NCBI GenBank assembly: GCA_964017045.1
Contig: OZ024808.1
Span: 29,358,495-29,422,494 of the forward strand
From: Omphiscola glabra
Lineage: Eukaryota > Mollusca > Gastropoda > Lymnaeidae
Direction: 5' to 3'
Length of the DNA: 64,000 nt
Shown piece by piece: positions 31,930 to 42,965 of this stretch. The notes below the pieces were generated by a model. It ran no database searches. It was not told the origin of the DNA and was given only the letters and a program-made list of their open reading frames with translations. A program made the translations under genes and the position numbers. Every line of letters starts with the position of its first letter. Position 1 is the stretch's first letter.

Positions 31930-33970
31930 TATCTGCCTAGTGTTAATTATTTTCTAGCGTTATTTACTTCACAGAATGCGTTTCATAGATCTTGTATGAA
32001 TTTTGTTTACATGGTCAGAAGCTTTTTTAAGAAAATTAAAATGCTGTAAAATGATGGTTGAGATCATTAAACTTAACGCGAGCCCTTCTCTCCCATTTTA
32101 AAAGAGTTGAGGGTCATATTTAAATTACAAAAAATTATATTATTACATTGTCATTTTGAATGTAAAAAAAAGGTAAGTTGTAAAAGTTTTATTTTAACCC
32201 GGTTCCAGAAATCTAACCATTTTCAATGCAAGTCACCTAAAGTTAGCACACTTCAATTATTTCATCCTTTGTTTTAAATATAAAGTTTTTGTCAGGTATT
32301 ATTATGATCGCTAAATGAAAATTGCTTGCATTGATATAAGTATAACTTTGATGCATATTTCAGGATTAACTTACTTGATCAGTAACAAGATGTTTTTGTT
32401 TTTTTTTTAATTTCTTGAAAATCAACAACAAATATTAACCCCTTGCTACTATCACCTTAATGAGCCCTTTCACTTTTAATAAAAATAATATTATCTCCCT
32501 TTCAACTAAAAAGGGAGTTGGTTTTTTTAATGTACTTCCAATCATTTCATTTGCCCTATATCTCAAAAAAAACTGTTGATGATAATACCAACAGTATTAA
32601 TTAATTACTAATGTTGCTGTAGGTTGTTGTCCTTTACACATCGTCACTAGGAAGTTGTCATTGATGTATTTTACATTGCCGAGATAGAATGTCGTGCAGC
32701 GACATATTTTTCCCCATTAAAATCTGGTCATTCTCATCTAACTTATTTGTAAAAAAATCTATCTGAATTTTATTTTGACAATTGAATATACCAGTATTTG
32801 AATTTAACTGTAATGATTTTTTTGTGATTCAAAGTTAACTGGAGTTACATTTAATTCTCCAATGGATTTTAGTCAATAGTTACATTTCACTACACGCTCT
32901 CAGTGAGCAGGGAGTGTTAGGAAAATTGGTCATTACTTTTTTGTGTCTGTGTGTCAGGGATATACATTGACCACTTTCATGATTTATCAAGTTTGTTAAG
33001 CTGATATTTTAAAAAATTATCAATCCTTTCTATTTAAAATACATTCATAGCATTCCATTGATGGATTCAAGACAGAGATATCATATTATCCATTTGTCAT
33101 TAGCATTTTTTTCAACTTGATCGAGCTCTCATCGATATTCTAATATGTACCAATCAAACCCATTACTTGGAAGAGATTTATTTTTTCATAAGACACCATT
33201 TTTCTTTCCAATAATTTTATTATAACTGTGATAAACCATTGATTTGTATCGTGACTATTGAATATGTCAAAGGACATATCACATAAGAATATTGATACTT
33301 TTTTCATACTTTGCACATTCATCGCCACATTAAAAAAATTACAAAAAAATAGTTTACATTAGAGATATTGATATGGATTGTCATACCATATAATAATAGT
33401 TCTATGTATACATTTTTTCACTATGAGTAGGGCGTGTAACAGACCATGTTACTTTTGCAAATGACGGTGTTTTTTCACACGCCACTGTTAAATGTTCTTA
33501 CGACACATAGGTGTAGTGATTTGATATTGAAGAATAAATAACACGAGAAAAGGGAACTCGTTTTTGTAGCGTAAGGATAATTCATATTTTTAAGTAGAGC
33601 TGGAGTGAAGGAGATAACTTGGATGTGAGAGGATGACATTGAATTTTTCTAATGGATTTACTGAATTAATATTGGATAAAGTATTGAACGTGTGTGTATA
33701 TATATATATTTTCAGAAATTGCAACTAAAATTGTTGTAACATTATCCTGAGGTCGAGGAATCATGTTATGTATTAATATTAAGCTTATATATAATAAAGT
33801 ACTGTGCATTATACATTGGACATTGCTGCTCTTTAGCGATAGTCATCACTTGCATTGAGGAAATGCCTTAAATTATTTCTAACGTTTATAAGTAACCTAG
33901 ATGAATCATAAACGCCTACGTTTCTATAAAAGTCACAACTTGTAAATGTTACATCAACAAGATCAGAATT
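31930..33970. other. AT-rich intron/intergenic DNA, nothing recognised
   Basis: Two kilobases with no recognisable domain, tandem repeat or RNA gene on either strand. Short (TA)n tracts occur near 33695. Confidence 0.45.
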
Positions 33971-34049
33971 ATTGACTTCAATGAAAGCTAACAAAATCCT
34001 GGTTAAAAAGACTTACTGGCCGACACCGGACAAGACAGTTACATGTGGC

Positions 34050-34885
34050 AACCTAGCAAAGACAAGTACAGGAGGTCTTCATACCAGTACAGTAGGTCTT
34101 CATATCATTACAGGAAGTCTTCATACCAGTACAGTAAGTCTTCATACCAGTGCAGTAGGTCTTCATACCATTTCAGGAAGTCTTCATACCAGTACAGTAA
34201 GTCTTCATACCATTACAGGAAGTCTTCATACCAGTACAAAAGGTCTTCATAACCGTACAGGAGATCTTCATACTAGTACTGGAGGTCTTCATTTTAGTAC
34301 AGGTAATCTTCATAACAGTTCAGGAAGTCTTTATACGAGTACAGTAAATAGGACATCTTCTTACAGTAAAAGGGGTCTTCATACCAGTACATGTAATCTT
34401 CATAACAGTACAGAAAGTCTTCATACCAATATAGTATATAGAACGTCTTCTTACAGTAAAGGAAGTCTTCAAACCAGTTCAGTAGATCTTCATATCCATA
34501 ATACAGGTAATGTTCATTCCAATATACGGGACGTCTTCTTGCAGTACAGTAGATTTTCATACAAATACAGAAGTATTCATACTAGTACAGGAGGTCTTCT
34601 AACCAGTACAGTAGTTTTTTCATACTAGTACAGTAGGTGTTCATACCAGTACAGGAAGTCTTCATACTAGTACCGGATGTCTTCCTACTAGTACAGGAAG
34701 TCTTCATACTAGCACAGGATGTCTTCATACTAGTACAGGATGTCTTCCTACTAGTACAGGAAGTCTTCATACTAGCACAGGATGTCTTCATACTAGTACA
34801 GGACGTCTTCATATCAGTACAGAATGTTTCCATACCAGTAAAGATAGGTCTTCATACCAGTACAGAGATCTTCATACCAGTATAG
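34050..34885. repeat. degenerate 21-bp tandem repeat
   Basis: About 39 units of 'ggtcttcataccagtacagt' plus one base, with variable first base and scattered changes. Plus-frame translation gives a seven-residue repeat (SLHTSTV). The open frames here (for example 33972-34628) are produced by the 21-bp period and are not called as genes. Subunits near 34680-34800 are duplicated as a 63-bp block. Confidence 0.9.
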
Positions 34886-35576
34886 GAGAGAACGTGAGTG
34901 AGAGAGAAAATGAAATAGAGAGAGAGAGTCGAGAGAGATAAAGATAGAGGGATAGATTGAGAAAGAGAGAGAAAGAGATGGAGATAGATGGAAAGAGAAA
35001 ATGGCCAATATAGAGAGCCAATACAAAGGCACTACCTGGTAAATTGAACGAAGTGAACCATATCATGCCCAGCGCGTAGAGCCATCTTAAATCATCTACC
35101 ATCTTGAACGTTGAATGACCTGGTAAATATAACATATTTAGCTTGTGTCCTAGAGTTAGCCTGCAACCCCTGCCGCCACAAAGTGGGGCGGTGGGGTGAG
35201 TGGGTCGTGGTGTGGTGGGGCTTATATCTATAAGGGGATCTTGAGCTGTGATCTTAAATTGCTTGGAAACGCTGAATATCAAAAACCTAAATGTTGCTGG
35301 AGGGCGCCACCCTCCCCTCTCCCTCTCAAAAAGCCAAGTGACCTTTGGTTTGTTATGAACTGTTTACACTGATGCAGATTTTAAGCTTAACCGATTGATA
35401 TTAAAAGGAGAAAGATGCAATGATCACATTGGAATTTTATTTCAACTTTGTAAAGATTTCATATTTTAAAAAAACAATGATGCATTAGATTTTGTTTTGT
35501 ATCAATACATCTTTTCTTTATTATATATATATGTATTTTATGTTAATATGACTATTATGTCTCTTTTTTTAAATAT
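34886..35576. other. GA-rich tract and unassigned spacer
   Basis: 34886-35005 is a GAGAGA-rich purine tract. 35030-35290 is more GC-balanced and may be an old element fragment. 35400-35576 resembles the AT-rich 3' UTR that precedes the L2-like tail at 10.5 kb. Confidence 0.4.
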
Positions 35577-37862
35577 TTGTATGTACAGCGCGGTGAGCCT
35601 AGCCTTAGGCTGGGGTACCTTGTATGTACAGCGCGGTGAGCCTAGCCCTAGGCTGGGGTACCTTGTATGTACAGCGCGGTGAGCCTAGCCCTAGGCTGGG
35701 GTACATTGTATGTACAGCGCGGTGAGCCTAGCCCTAGGCTGGGGTACCTTGTATGTACAGCGCGGTGAGCCTAGCCCTAGGTTGGGGTACCTTGTATGTA
35801 CAGCGCGGTGAGCCTAGCCCTAGGCTGGGGTACCTTGTATGTACAGCGCGGTGAGCCTAGCCCTAGGCTGGGGTACATTGTATGTACAGCGCGGTGAGCC
35901 TAGCCCTAGGCTGGGGTACCTTGTATGTACAGCGCGGTGAGCCTAGCCCTAGGCTGGGGTACCTTGTATGTACAGCGCGGTGAGCCTAGCCCTAGGCTGG
36001 GGTACCTTGTATGTACAGCGCGGTGAGCCTAGCCCTAGGCTGGGGTACCTTGTATGTACAGCGCGGTGAGCCTAGCCCTAGGCTGGGGTACCTTGTATGT
36101 ACAGCGCGGTGAGCCTAGCCCTAGGCTGGGGTACCTTGTATGTACAGCGCGGTGAGCCTAGCCCTAGGCTGGGGTACCTTGTATGTACAGCGCGGTGAGC
36201 CTAGCCCTAGGCTGGGGTACCTTGTATGTACAGCGCGGTGAGCCTAGCCCTAGGCTGGGGTACCTTGTATGTACAGCGCGGTGAGCCTAGCCCTGGGCTG
36301 GGGTACCTTGTATGTACAGCGCGGTGAGCCTAGCCCTAGGCTGGGGTACCTTGTATGTACAGCGCGGTGAGCCTAGCCCTAGGCTGGGGTACTTTGTATG
36401 TACAGCGTGGTGAGCCTAGCCCTAGGCTGGGGTACTTTGTATGTACAGCGCGGTGAGCCTAGCCCTAGGCTGGGGTACCTTGTATGTACAGCGCGGTGAG
36501 CCTAGCCCTAGGCTGGGGTACCTTGTATGTACTGCGCGGTGAGCCTAGCCCTAGGCTGGGGTACCTTGTATGTACAGCGCGGTGAGCCTAGCCCTAGGCT
36601 GGGGTACATTGTATGTACAGCGCGGTGAGCCTAGCCCTAGGTTGGGGTACCTTGTATGTACAGCGCGGTGAGCCTAGCCCTAGGCTGGGGTACCTTGTAT
36701 GTACAGCGCGGTGAGCCTAGCCCTAGGCTGGGGTACATTGTATGTACAGCGCGGTGAGCCTAGCCCTAGGCTGGGGTACATTGTATGTACAGCGCTGTGA
36801 GCCTAGCCCTAGGCTGGGGTACCTTGTATGTACAGCGCGGTGAGCCTAGCCCTAGGCTGGGGTACCTTGTATGTACAGCGCGGTGAGCCTAGCCCTAGGC
36901 TGGGGTACCTTGTATGTACAGCGCGGTGAGCCTAGCCCTAGGCTGGGGTACCTTGTATGTACAGCGCGGTGAGCCTAGCCCTAGGCTGGGGTACCTTGTA
37001 TGTACAGCGCGGTGAGCCTAGCCCTAGGCTGGGGTACCTTGTATGTACAGCGCGGTGAGCCTAGCCCTAGGCTGGGGTACCTTGTATGTACAGCGCGGTG
37101 AGCCTAGCCCTAGGCTGGGGTACCTTGTATGTACAGCGCGGTGAGCCTAGCCCTAGGCTGGGGTACCTTGTATGTACAGCGCGGTGAGCCTAGCCCTAGG
37201 CTGGGGTACATTGTATGTACAGCGTGGTGAGCCTAGCCCTAGGCTGGGGTACATTGTATGTACAGCGCGGTGAGCCTAGCCCTAGGCTGGGGTACATTGT
37301 ATGTACAGCGCGGTGAGCCTAGCCCTAGGCTGGGGTACCTTGTATGTACAGCGCGGTGAGCCTAGCCCTAGGCTGGGGTACCTTGTATGTACAGCGCGGT
37401 GAGCCTAGCCCTAGGCTGGGGTACCTTGTATGTACAGCGCGGTGAGCCTAGCCTTAGGCTGGGGTACCTTGTATGTACAGCGCGGTGAGCCTAGCCCTAG
37501 GCTGGGGTACCTTGTATGTACAGCGCGGTGAGCCTAGCCCTAGGCTGGGGTACCTTGTATGTACAGCGCGGTGAGCCTAGCCCTAGGCTGGGGTACCTTG
37601 TATGTACAGCGCGGTGAGCCTAGCCCTAGGCTGGGGTACCTTGTATGTACAGCGCGGTGAGCCTAGCCCTAGGCTGGGGTACCTTGTATGTACAGCGCGG
37701 TGAGCCTAGCCCTAGGCTGGGGTACCTTGTATGTACAGCGCGGTGAGCCTAGCCCTAGGCTGGGGTACCTTGTATGTACAGCGCGGTGAGCCTAGCCCTA
37801 GGCTGGGGTACCTTGTATGTACAGCGCGGTGAGCCTAGCCCTAGGCTGGGGTACCTTGTATG
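35577..37862 (+). repeat. 43-bp array derived from an L2-like retrotransposon tail, ~53 copies
   Basis: The unit is 'ttgtatgtacagcgcggtga' then 'gcctagccctaggctggggt' then 'acc'. It equals the L2-like tail at 10542-10615 up to 'ggggtacc'; the tail's remaining 'gcgctatataa...' is absent. Each unit keeps the inner palindrome 'agcctagccctaggct'. Copies are extremely uniform (most differences are acat/acct at the joint), so amplification is recent. AT-rich sequence like the element's 3' UTR precedes the first unit, indicating a resident element copy as founder. Confidence 0.95.
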
Positions 37863-38039
37863 TAACGAAAACAAAGTTACAACTTTAATTGTAACGCTTG
37901 GATGAGACACAGCTTTCATGGATATCTTTTTTTTAAAACAGGATCACTGTATCTAGAAAACAAAGATGTAATTGTACTGTAGTGGTGGGACGATGTACCG
38001 CACACAAAGATGTCTTTTTTTGCTAAAAGGGTCTAAATA

Positions 38040-38125
38040 AAAAAACTAGTGGCTTGTATGAGACTGTAATCACGCTCTCTCGAACATATTGTGTGCCTCG
38101 TATGAGACTGTATGGCATCTTTCGA
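38040..38125. repeat. 44-bp tandem repeat, left flank (~2 copies)
   Basis: 'cttgtatgagactgtaatca', 'cgctctctcgaacatattgt' and 'gtgcctcgtatgagactgta'. The same unit forms the array at 39263-39572, on the other side of the RTE-like relic. Confidence 0.85.
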
Positions 38126-38144
38126 TCTACGAGAGACTATAGAT

Positions 38145-39262
38145 TTATCTTTTCTGATTGCAGCTCTTGGTGTGGCTAGAGAGACCGATCCTCGAGTGGC
38201 AGTCTCTTTTGCATGTCCCACACACGAATGAGGTTGAGCAGTGTTTTCTGGCCTTTCTCTGCGCTCTCTTTACAGCTGCTTCCGCCTTGTAGAGCTCCTC
38301 GGCACATAGTGATCCTGCCTTCACGATGCCCCGCCATGTGGATCGATCCTCTGCCAGGTCCTCCCAATTTGAGATGTTGATGTTGGCCCCCTTCGTGTCT
38401 CTTTTACATATGTCTAATTATCTGAGACGAGGCCGTCCAACTTACTTTTCCCTGTCGCCAGCTCGCTGTACAGAACGACCAGGGTGCATTCGCTTGACGT
38501 GCCCAAACCAGCGGAGGCGTCTTTAGATTAAAATGGCTGGGACGCTGCACATATTTGTTTGAGACAGGACATCCGTGTTGGGGTCTTTTTCTTGCCATTT
38601 GATGTCAAGGATGCGGCGCAGGCATCTGAGGTGGAAGCCATTGAGCCTTTTTTAGTGCCTGTTGTATATGGACCAAGACTCGCATCCACAGAGGAGTGCG
38701 CTCAGTACGCAGGCCTGGTATACATGCAGCTTAGTGCTTGTTGTGTGTTCGGCATTGGACCAGACTCTTTTCTTCAGTCTCGCCATGACAGTTGCGGCCT
38801 TCCCTATCCTACCACTTATCTCATCCTCCATTAAGAGGGTGCTCGAAAAGTTCGACCCTAGATATGTGAATCTGTCAACAGCATCCAATTCGCAGTCGTC
38901 GATGGAGATAGTGGGGAGAGAGTCAGCACCCTGAGCCATAATGTTGGTTTTCTTTAAGCTGATGGTCAGGCCAAACTCTTTGCAGCTATCGGATAAGCTG
39001 GATACAAGGCTCTGCAGGCCGTCTGCTGAGTGAGATACTAAAGCGGCGTCATCTGCAAATAAGAGCTCGCGTAGCATGACCTTTCTTATTTTGGTCTTAG
39101 CTCTAAGGCGCGCAATGTTGAATAATCCTCCGTCAGCTCTAGTGTGGATGTATATCCCCTCGCTGTTGTTCTTGAAGGCATACTGGAGTAAGATGGAGAA
39201 GAATATTGCAAATAAAGTAGGAGCCAGCACGCAGCCCTGCTTTACTCCACTACTTACTGGAA
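38145..39262 (-). pseudogene. RTE-like non-LTR retrotransposon, RT to C-terminal zinc finger, four stops
   Basis: A single minus-strand frame of about 372 codons reads from the RT motif SGVKQGCVLAPTLF through LLFADDAALVSHS (FADD catalytic box), EFGLTISLKKTN, DRFTYLGSNFSS, GKAATVMARLKKRVW, LRCLRRILDIKW and RRLRWFGHVKRM. It ends in a C2H2 zinc finger (FVCGTCKRDCHSRIGLSSH) and a stop at 38145-38147. There is no frameshift; the frame is broken only by stops at 38649, 38523, 38442 and 38418. The endonuclease and first RT motifs are missing (5' truncation). The clade name is inferred. A 44-bp repeat abuts both ends. Confidence 0.88.
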
Positions 39263-39572
39263 AAGCTTCTTATGAGACTGTGGTTACACTCAATTGAACG
39301 TATTGTGTGCCTTGTATGAGACTGTAGCTACACTCAATCGAACATATTGTGTGCTTTGTATTAGACTGTAGCTACACTCAATCGAACATATTGTGTGCCT
39401 TGTATTAGACTGTAGCTACACTCAATCAAACATATTGTGTGCCTTGTATGAGACTGTCGTCACGCCCTCTCGAACATATTGTGTGCCTTGTATGAGACTG
39501 TAGTCACGCCCTCTCGAACATATTGTGTGCCTTGTATGAGACTGTAGTCACGCCCTCTCGAACATATTAAGT
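39263..39572. repeat. 44-bp tandem repeat, right flank (~7 copies)
   Basis: The unit contains 'ttgtatgagactgtagtcac' and 'gccctctcgaacatattgtg'. It splits into two subtypes, left copies with 'tacactcaatcg' and right copies with 'cacgccctctcg'. The left flank at 38040-38125 resembles the right-hand subtype. Confidence 0.92.
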
Positions 39573-40009
39573 GGCTTAAAGTTAAAGGGGACAAATAAAA
39601 AGCATCTTTTATTCTACTGTTTCTTCTCTCTCTAAAACGCTCTATGAAATAAAATAATGATGCCGTTCTGATTTTTTTAAAAATTAAGATGTTCTTTATG
39701 TTCTTATGTTCTTTATGTTCCTCTCTTCAAACGGCCCTGGTACAAGTTCCAATTTTTTTTTTAAAAAGGACATGAAAAAGGACATTTCATTATGACACTG
39801 AATTTTAAACAATTCTTTGACTTTGATGTGAAAAATTTGCTGGGAACAAACACAATAAGCCCAAGTTGTGAAGGACACTCAAAAAGTAGGCTACAGTTTC
39901 CAGGAAAGACTGCTGTTGGCCAGATTAATCCACGACTTTTCTCCTCCAAACACAATTTCAATCGCTGGTCTCAGCACAAAGTTCCGATATATCATATGAT
40001 AACTAACTA

Positions 40010-40440
40010 ACTTACTTAAGAAAATCAGCAGACCATCGAGCCAAGGCTCATAAGGTCTTCCCCAGCACACCTCCACCACCCCCAACTGGCATTCAACCAC
40101 TCCCCCAGTGGTCTTTATTCCAGTCAGGCCGCGAAGCGACATGCCGAGGGCTCCCCGCCCCTGAGATGGCCCCACCCACCCTTCCACTCGATTGACTATG
40201 CGAGTGAGGCCGCATCAGAGAAAGGACGCCTGGCCAGCCGGGGTGATGCTTACACAGCAACCGGGCCGGACTTCCTTGGGCTGGGGTGGATACAATTTAC
40301 GTCTCTAAAGCCCCCCCCTTCCCACCCCGGGAGGACTCGTAGGTGTTAACAGACGCCCTCTAATAGGGTTTACGTGGTTTTCTGCGGCATGACTAATTCA
40401 CACCGCAGCTGGGAAATGGCAAAAAAAGAGAGGTTGCCTA
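40010..40440. other. GC-rich unassigned block
   Basis: It is distinctly GC-rich, including poly-C runs, within AT-rich surroundings, and is bounded on the left by 'taactaacttacttaag' (tetranucleotide-like). In reverse complement it ends in a TTAG-like run, as some SINEs and LINEs do. I see no open frame with a known domain. It may be a transposon fragment. Confidence 0.35.
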
Positions 40441-41076
40441 GGAGCAGTACCCTCACGTCTGCATATCTGACAACTAAAGCTTCCTAAATGATTTGTTACA
40501 TGAAGTGTTTAAATATTCGTGCAAAAAATCCCTTACACTCTGTCTCTCAAACTGTATAAAGATAGCGCAGGGTCTATGGGTTAATCACCCTGGATAACCA
40601 TCAGGTGCTATCGATATAATCATGAAATGACACCAGCAATGCGAATCGTCTTCAAACAATCCGGTCACGGGTTACTTTAAGTCATTGATTAGAATTAGCT
40701 ATTTACATTAAAGAATGAAGTTGTCACACGCTTCCTACCAAAAATAAAAACAAGAAAACTGAAAAGAAGTTGAACCGCATTGAAAAGCCCTAACATAACA
40801 ATTTATGATATTAATAACTTTAATACTTGTTTTTTGAATTTTCTGAAATTTGGTTTGTTTATAGTTTATTATTTGTATTAAGTGATTAGACCAAAAGGTT
40901 TTCGACAAATTAAATATACATTTATTAAAGTCATACTTTCATTGATATTTGAAGAAGAATAAAACACTCATTAATATTTAAAATATTTGGGCCAAATACT
41001 TTAAATATCATTGAATGGTCTTGGCTCAAATTAGTCAAATAGGCAATTCGCACCTTGACGTCATTTTCGTGTTTAA

Positions 41077-41465
41077 TGGACTACGATTAGTCACTTCCTT
41101 GTTTTGTCACGTGATACGTACCAGCCATTAGTAGGCTTTCTGCTACACATAACAACAGATAAACAGCTGATCAGCCATTGCCATTATCATTATTTCTAAA
41201 GCAAAATGTTTGTCTCCATTAGCGCTTCCCCAGTGTTTATTAAAATTTTACTTTTCAAAATATTCTTGAATACACGCGTTTCTTTAAATGACATTCAATA
41301 AATGTGACAATAATTATAATTCAGTTATGATTAAAGGAAGAAAGTTGTTTGAAGAAAAATTTGTGAGCGACTAGTGTGTTGCAGACAGCCTACCGGAAGT
41401 ATTACTTGTTTTTACACGTATCACGTGACAAAACAATCGACTCATCGTAGTCCATTTAACTAAAT
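41077..41465. mobile_element. foldback/MITE-like element with long inverted ends
   Basis: The left end 'aatggactacgattagtc' to 'ttgttttgtcacgtgatacg' and the right end in reverse complement 'aatggactacgatgagtc' to 'ttgttttgtcacgtgatacg' match over about 45 bp, with weaker continuation ('gtaggct..ctgc.acaca') to about 95 bp. Total length is about 385 bp with no coding capacity. The flanking bases give no certain target duplication. The same end occurs alone at 44293-44345, inside the SAP-SWIM gene. Confidence 0.75.
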
Positions 41466-41661
41466 ATTTAGTTGTTTTTTATGTGGTTTGTATTTATTAT
41501 GGTTTTATTCACTTACAATGTGTTGCTGGTATGAAAGATTCTTTAATACAAAATGGCCAAATGTTTTTGAAAACAATATATTCGGTGTGAAATCTTTCAA
41601 AAACCACGAAATAACAAATTAGAAATATCGTGCCTTATAATTAGAATCATAAATAACTTAC

Positions 41662-41676
41662 TAGTCAAGGCAATAA
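41662..41676 (-). CDS. Gene B exon 2 (candidate 15-nt micro-exon of signal peptide)
   Basis: Minus-strand TTATTGCCTTGACTA lies between a CTTTAG acceptor and a GTAAGTT donor, phase 1/1. It would add I-I-A-L-T after MASKAATALL, extending the hydrophobic core of a signal peptide, and then join the 28.2 kb exon at phase 1. The pyrimidine tract is weak. Because it is 15 nt, the frame also works if it is skipped. Confidence 0.33.
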
Positions 41677-41763
41677 CTAAAGATACCTTGGTTAACGTAT
41701 TCCATAAATAATTTTAAAAGACATTATCTATGTGTCACTTACAAGATTAAAGTAAAATCTCAC

Positions 41764-41794
41764 TTAGCAGCGCGGTAGCTGCCTTGGATGCCAT
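41764..41794 (-). CDS. Gene B exon 1 (candidate start, signal peptide)
   Basis: On the minus strand 'tcaagatggcatcc' gives an ATG in good context, reading MASKAATALL, with donor GTGAGA directly after (phase 1). Together with the next short exon this makes MASKAATALLIIALT, a short but plausible secretion signal, followed by RGHGAIWIEM from the 28.2 kb exon. If not spliced here the frame ends five codons later. The long intron (about 13 kb) to exon 3 is full of repeats and transposons. No promoter element is recognised upstream. Confirmation needs transcript data. Confidence 0.38.
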
Positions 41795-42132
41795 CTTGAA
41801 AATATTAAAATGACGGAATCATCCAGAAACAAAAAATCCTTTTTGTAAACAATTTTATATTCTTTATTTTTAAAATTATTATTATTATTATTTATTAGCA
41901 TCTAAAGTTTTACTTGGATATTTTTAAAGTAAGAAATTATACCTTCAATCAATACCAAGTAACAATTACTTCAGGGAGTGTTAACATCATTTCCGGCTAT
42001 TTGCTTTAAAGACACCTATCTAGAATAACAAAAGCGGAAGCAAATCATTCAACATTTAGATTTGTTTTTCCAGTAAAAGTTTTTAACGGAGAAACCCGGT
42101 AAATTGTGGAACTTTGCATGACTATTTAATAA

Positions 42133-42385
42133 CTAGTGAGACCCCGGCATGCGTTGCAATGCCGCTCAAGGAAAGAAAGTGTTTGTTTTTTAATTACGTT
42201 TTGGAAGTAATATTTAAATAGAAAATATTTATTGTTTTTTCCCGACTGGTGCGTACACAAATCAATTAGAAGTTTTTTCGACGCGTGAGCAGGCAAGATA
42301 CAGCTGTCCACGTGAGAAGCGTGGATTTTCAAAATTTAGTCCATACACGTGTAGCGATTGATCAACCATAGCTATGTTTGAAATT
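42133..42385 (-). pseudogene. Helitron remnant: helicase C-terminus and 3' terminus
   Basis: The minus strand reads VDQSLHVYGLNFENPRFSRG then QLYLACSRVEKTSN, the last motifs (V/VI) of the Pif1-type helicase in Helitron Rep/Hel proteins. After an in-frame stop at 42262-42264, FVYAPVGK follows in the same frame, as in intact relatives, then the frame is lost. Farther on is a hairpin (42146-42163, stem ggcat...atgcc), then nine bases, then CTAG (42136-42133) followed by T. Hairpin plus CTRR next to a T is the Helitron 3' terminus. The upstream (right) boundary is lost in AT/C-rich sequence near 42.4 kb. Confidence 0.85.
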
Positions 42386-42663
42386 ATATTTATGTAACTA
42401 ACATAATGAAAAAAATAAAAAATTAAGCCCCCCCCCCCCCCGGCGCCAAACGCAAAATTGTAAAATGTGAGTACTAATTCAAAAAACCTACTTATTATAT
42501 CACACACAAACTCAAATGTAGCTGTTTGTATTTGATTAAATTGAATCCACCAATGCAATTTCTCTGTTTGAAATATATATTTATTTATATTTATATAGCT
42601 CATATGAGAAAATAATAATTTAGGGCCCCGGTTCCCGAAAGAAATATTTCAAAATGGAAAACC

Positions 42664-42712
42664 TATTTGCGGTCGTGCGCACAACAACTTACCAACGTTT
42701 TATCGCAATAGG
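42664..42712 (+). repeat. direct repeat flanking the SAP-SWIM gene, left copy
   Basis: 'atttgcggtcgtgcgcacaa' to 'cgcaatagg' is matched at 44651-44700 by 'atttgcgggcgtgtgtataa' to 'cgcaatcgg', about three quarters identical over 48 bp. The sequence lies in the presumed 5' UTR/promoter region of the gene. Confidence 0.55.
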
Positions 42713-42798
42713 CCTTGTCATTTCTCAGACCGGAAAACGTCATAGCACACTACGTAATGTTACTATTTATAGAACCGCGGCCAAACGAATCTTAAAAC

Positions 42799-42965
42799 AT
42801 GGCAGCTAAGAGTGTGTTCCAGCATATTGTTCTGACTGAAAACGACGTTCCAGGTGCAGTTTTGCCAAAGACAGACATTTCTGCCCACTCAGTTTTGCAA
42901 CTAAAGAGGTGGTTAAAATGCAGAGGGCTTAAAATTAGTGGAAATAAGGCAGAACTTGTTAAAAG
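42799..42965 (+). pseudogene. SAP-SWIM protein, exon 1 (SAP-like DNA-binding motif)
   Basis: Starts ATGGCAGC and reads 55 codons plus two bases before donor GTGAAT. Residues 26-55 (SAHSVLQLKRWLKCRGLKIS then GNKAELVKR) form a SAP-type helix-extension-helix motif, typical of DNA-binding chromatin proteins. In the animal YqaJ-linked family this motif comes first, followed by a conserved GWxxFP region, a SWIM zinc finger and then a YqaJ nuclease. The splice to 43364 (TTTGTTTCAG acceptor) restores R-I-E-D-V-I in frame. This exon itself is intact; later breaks make the locus a likely pseudogene. Confidence 0.75.

Noticed and set aside
33972..34628. 218-codon frame with a seven-residue repeat (SLHTSTV-like)
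   Set aside because: Produced by the 21-bp tandem repeat; unit decay is equal in all codon positions as far as I can see.
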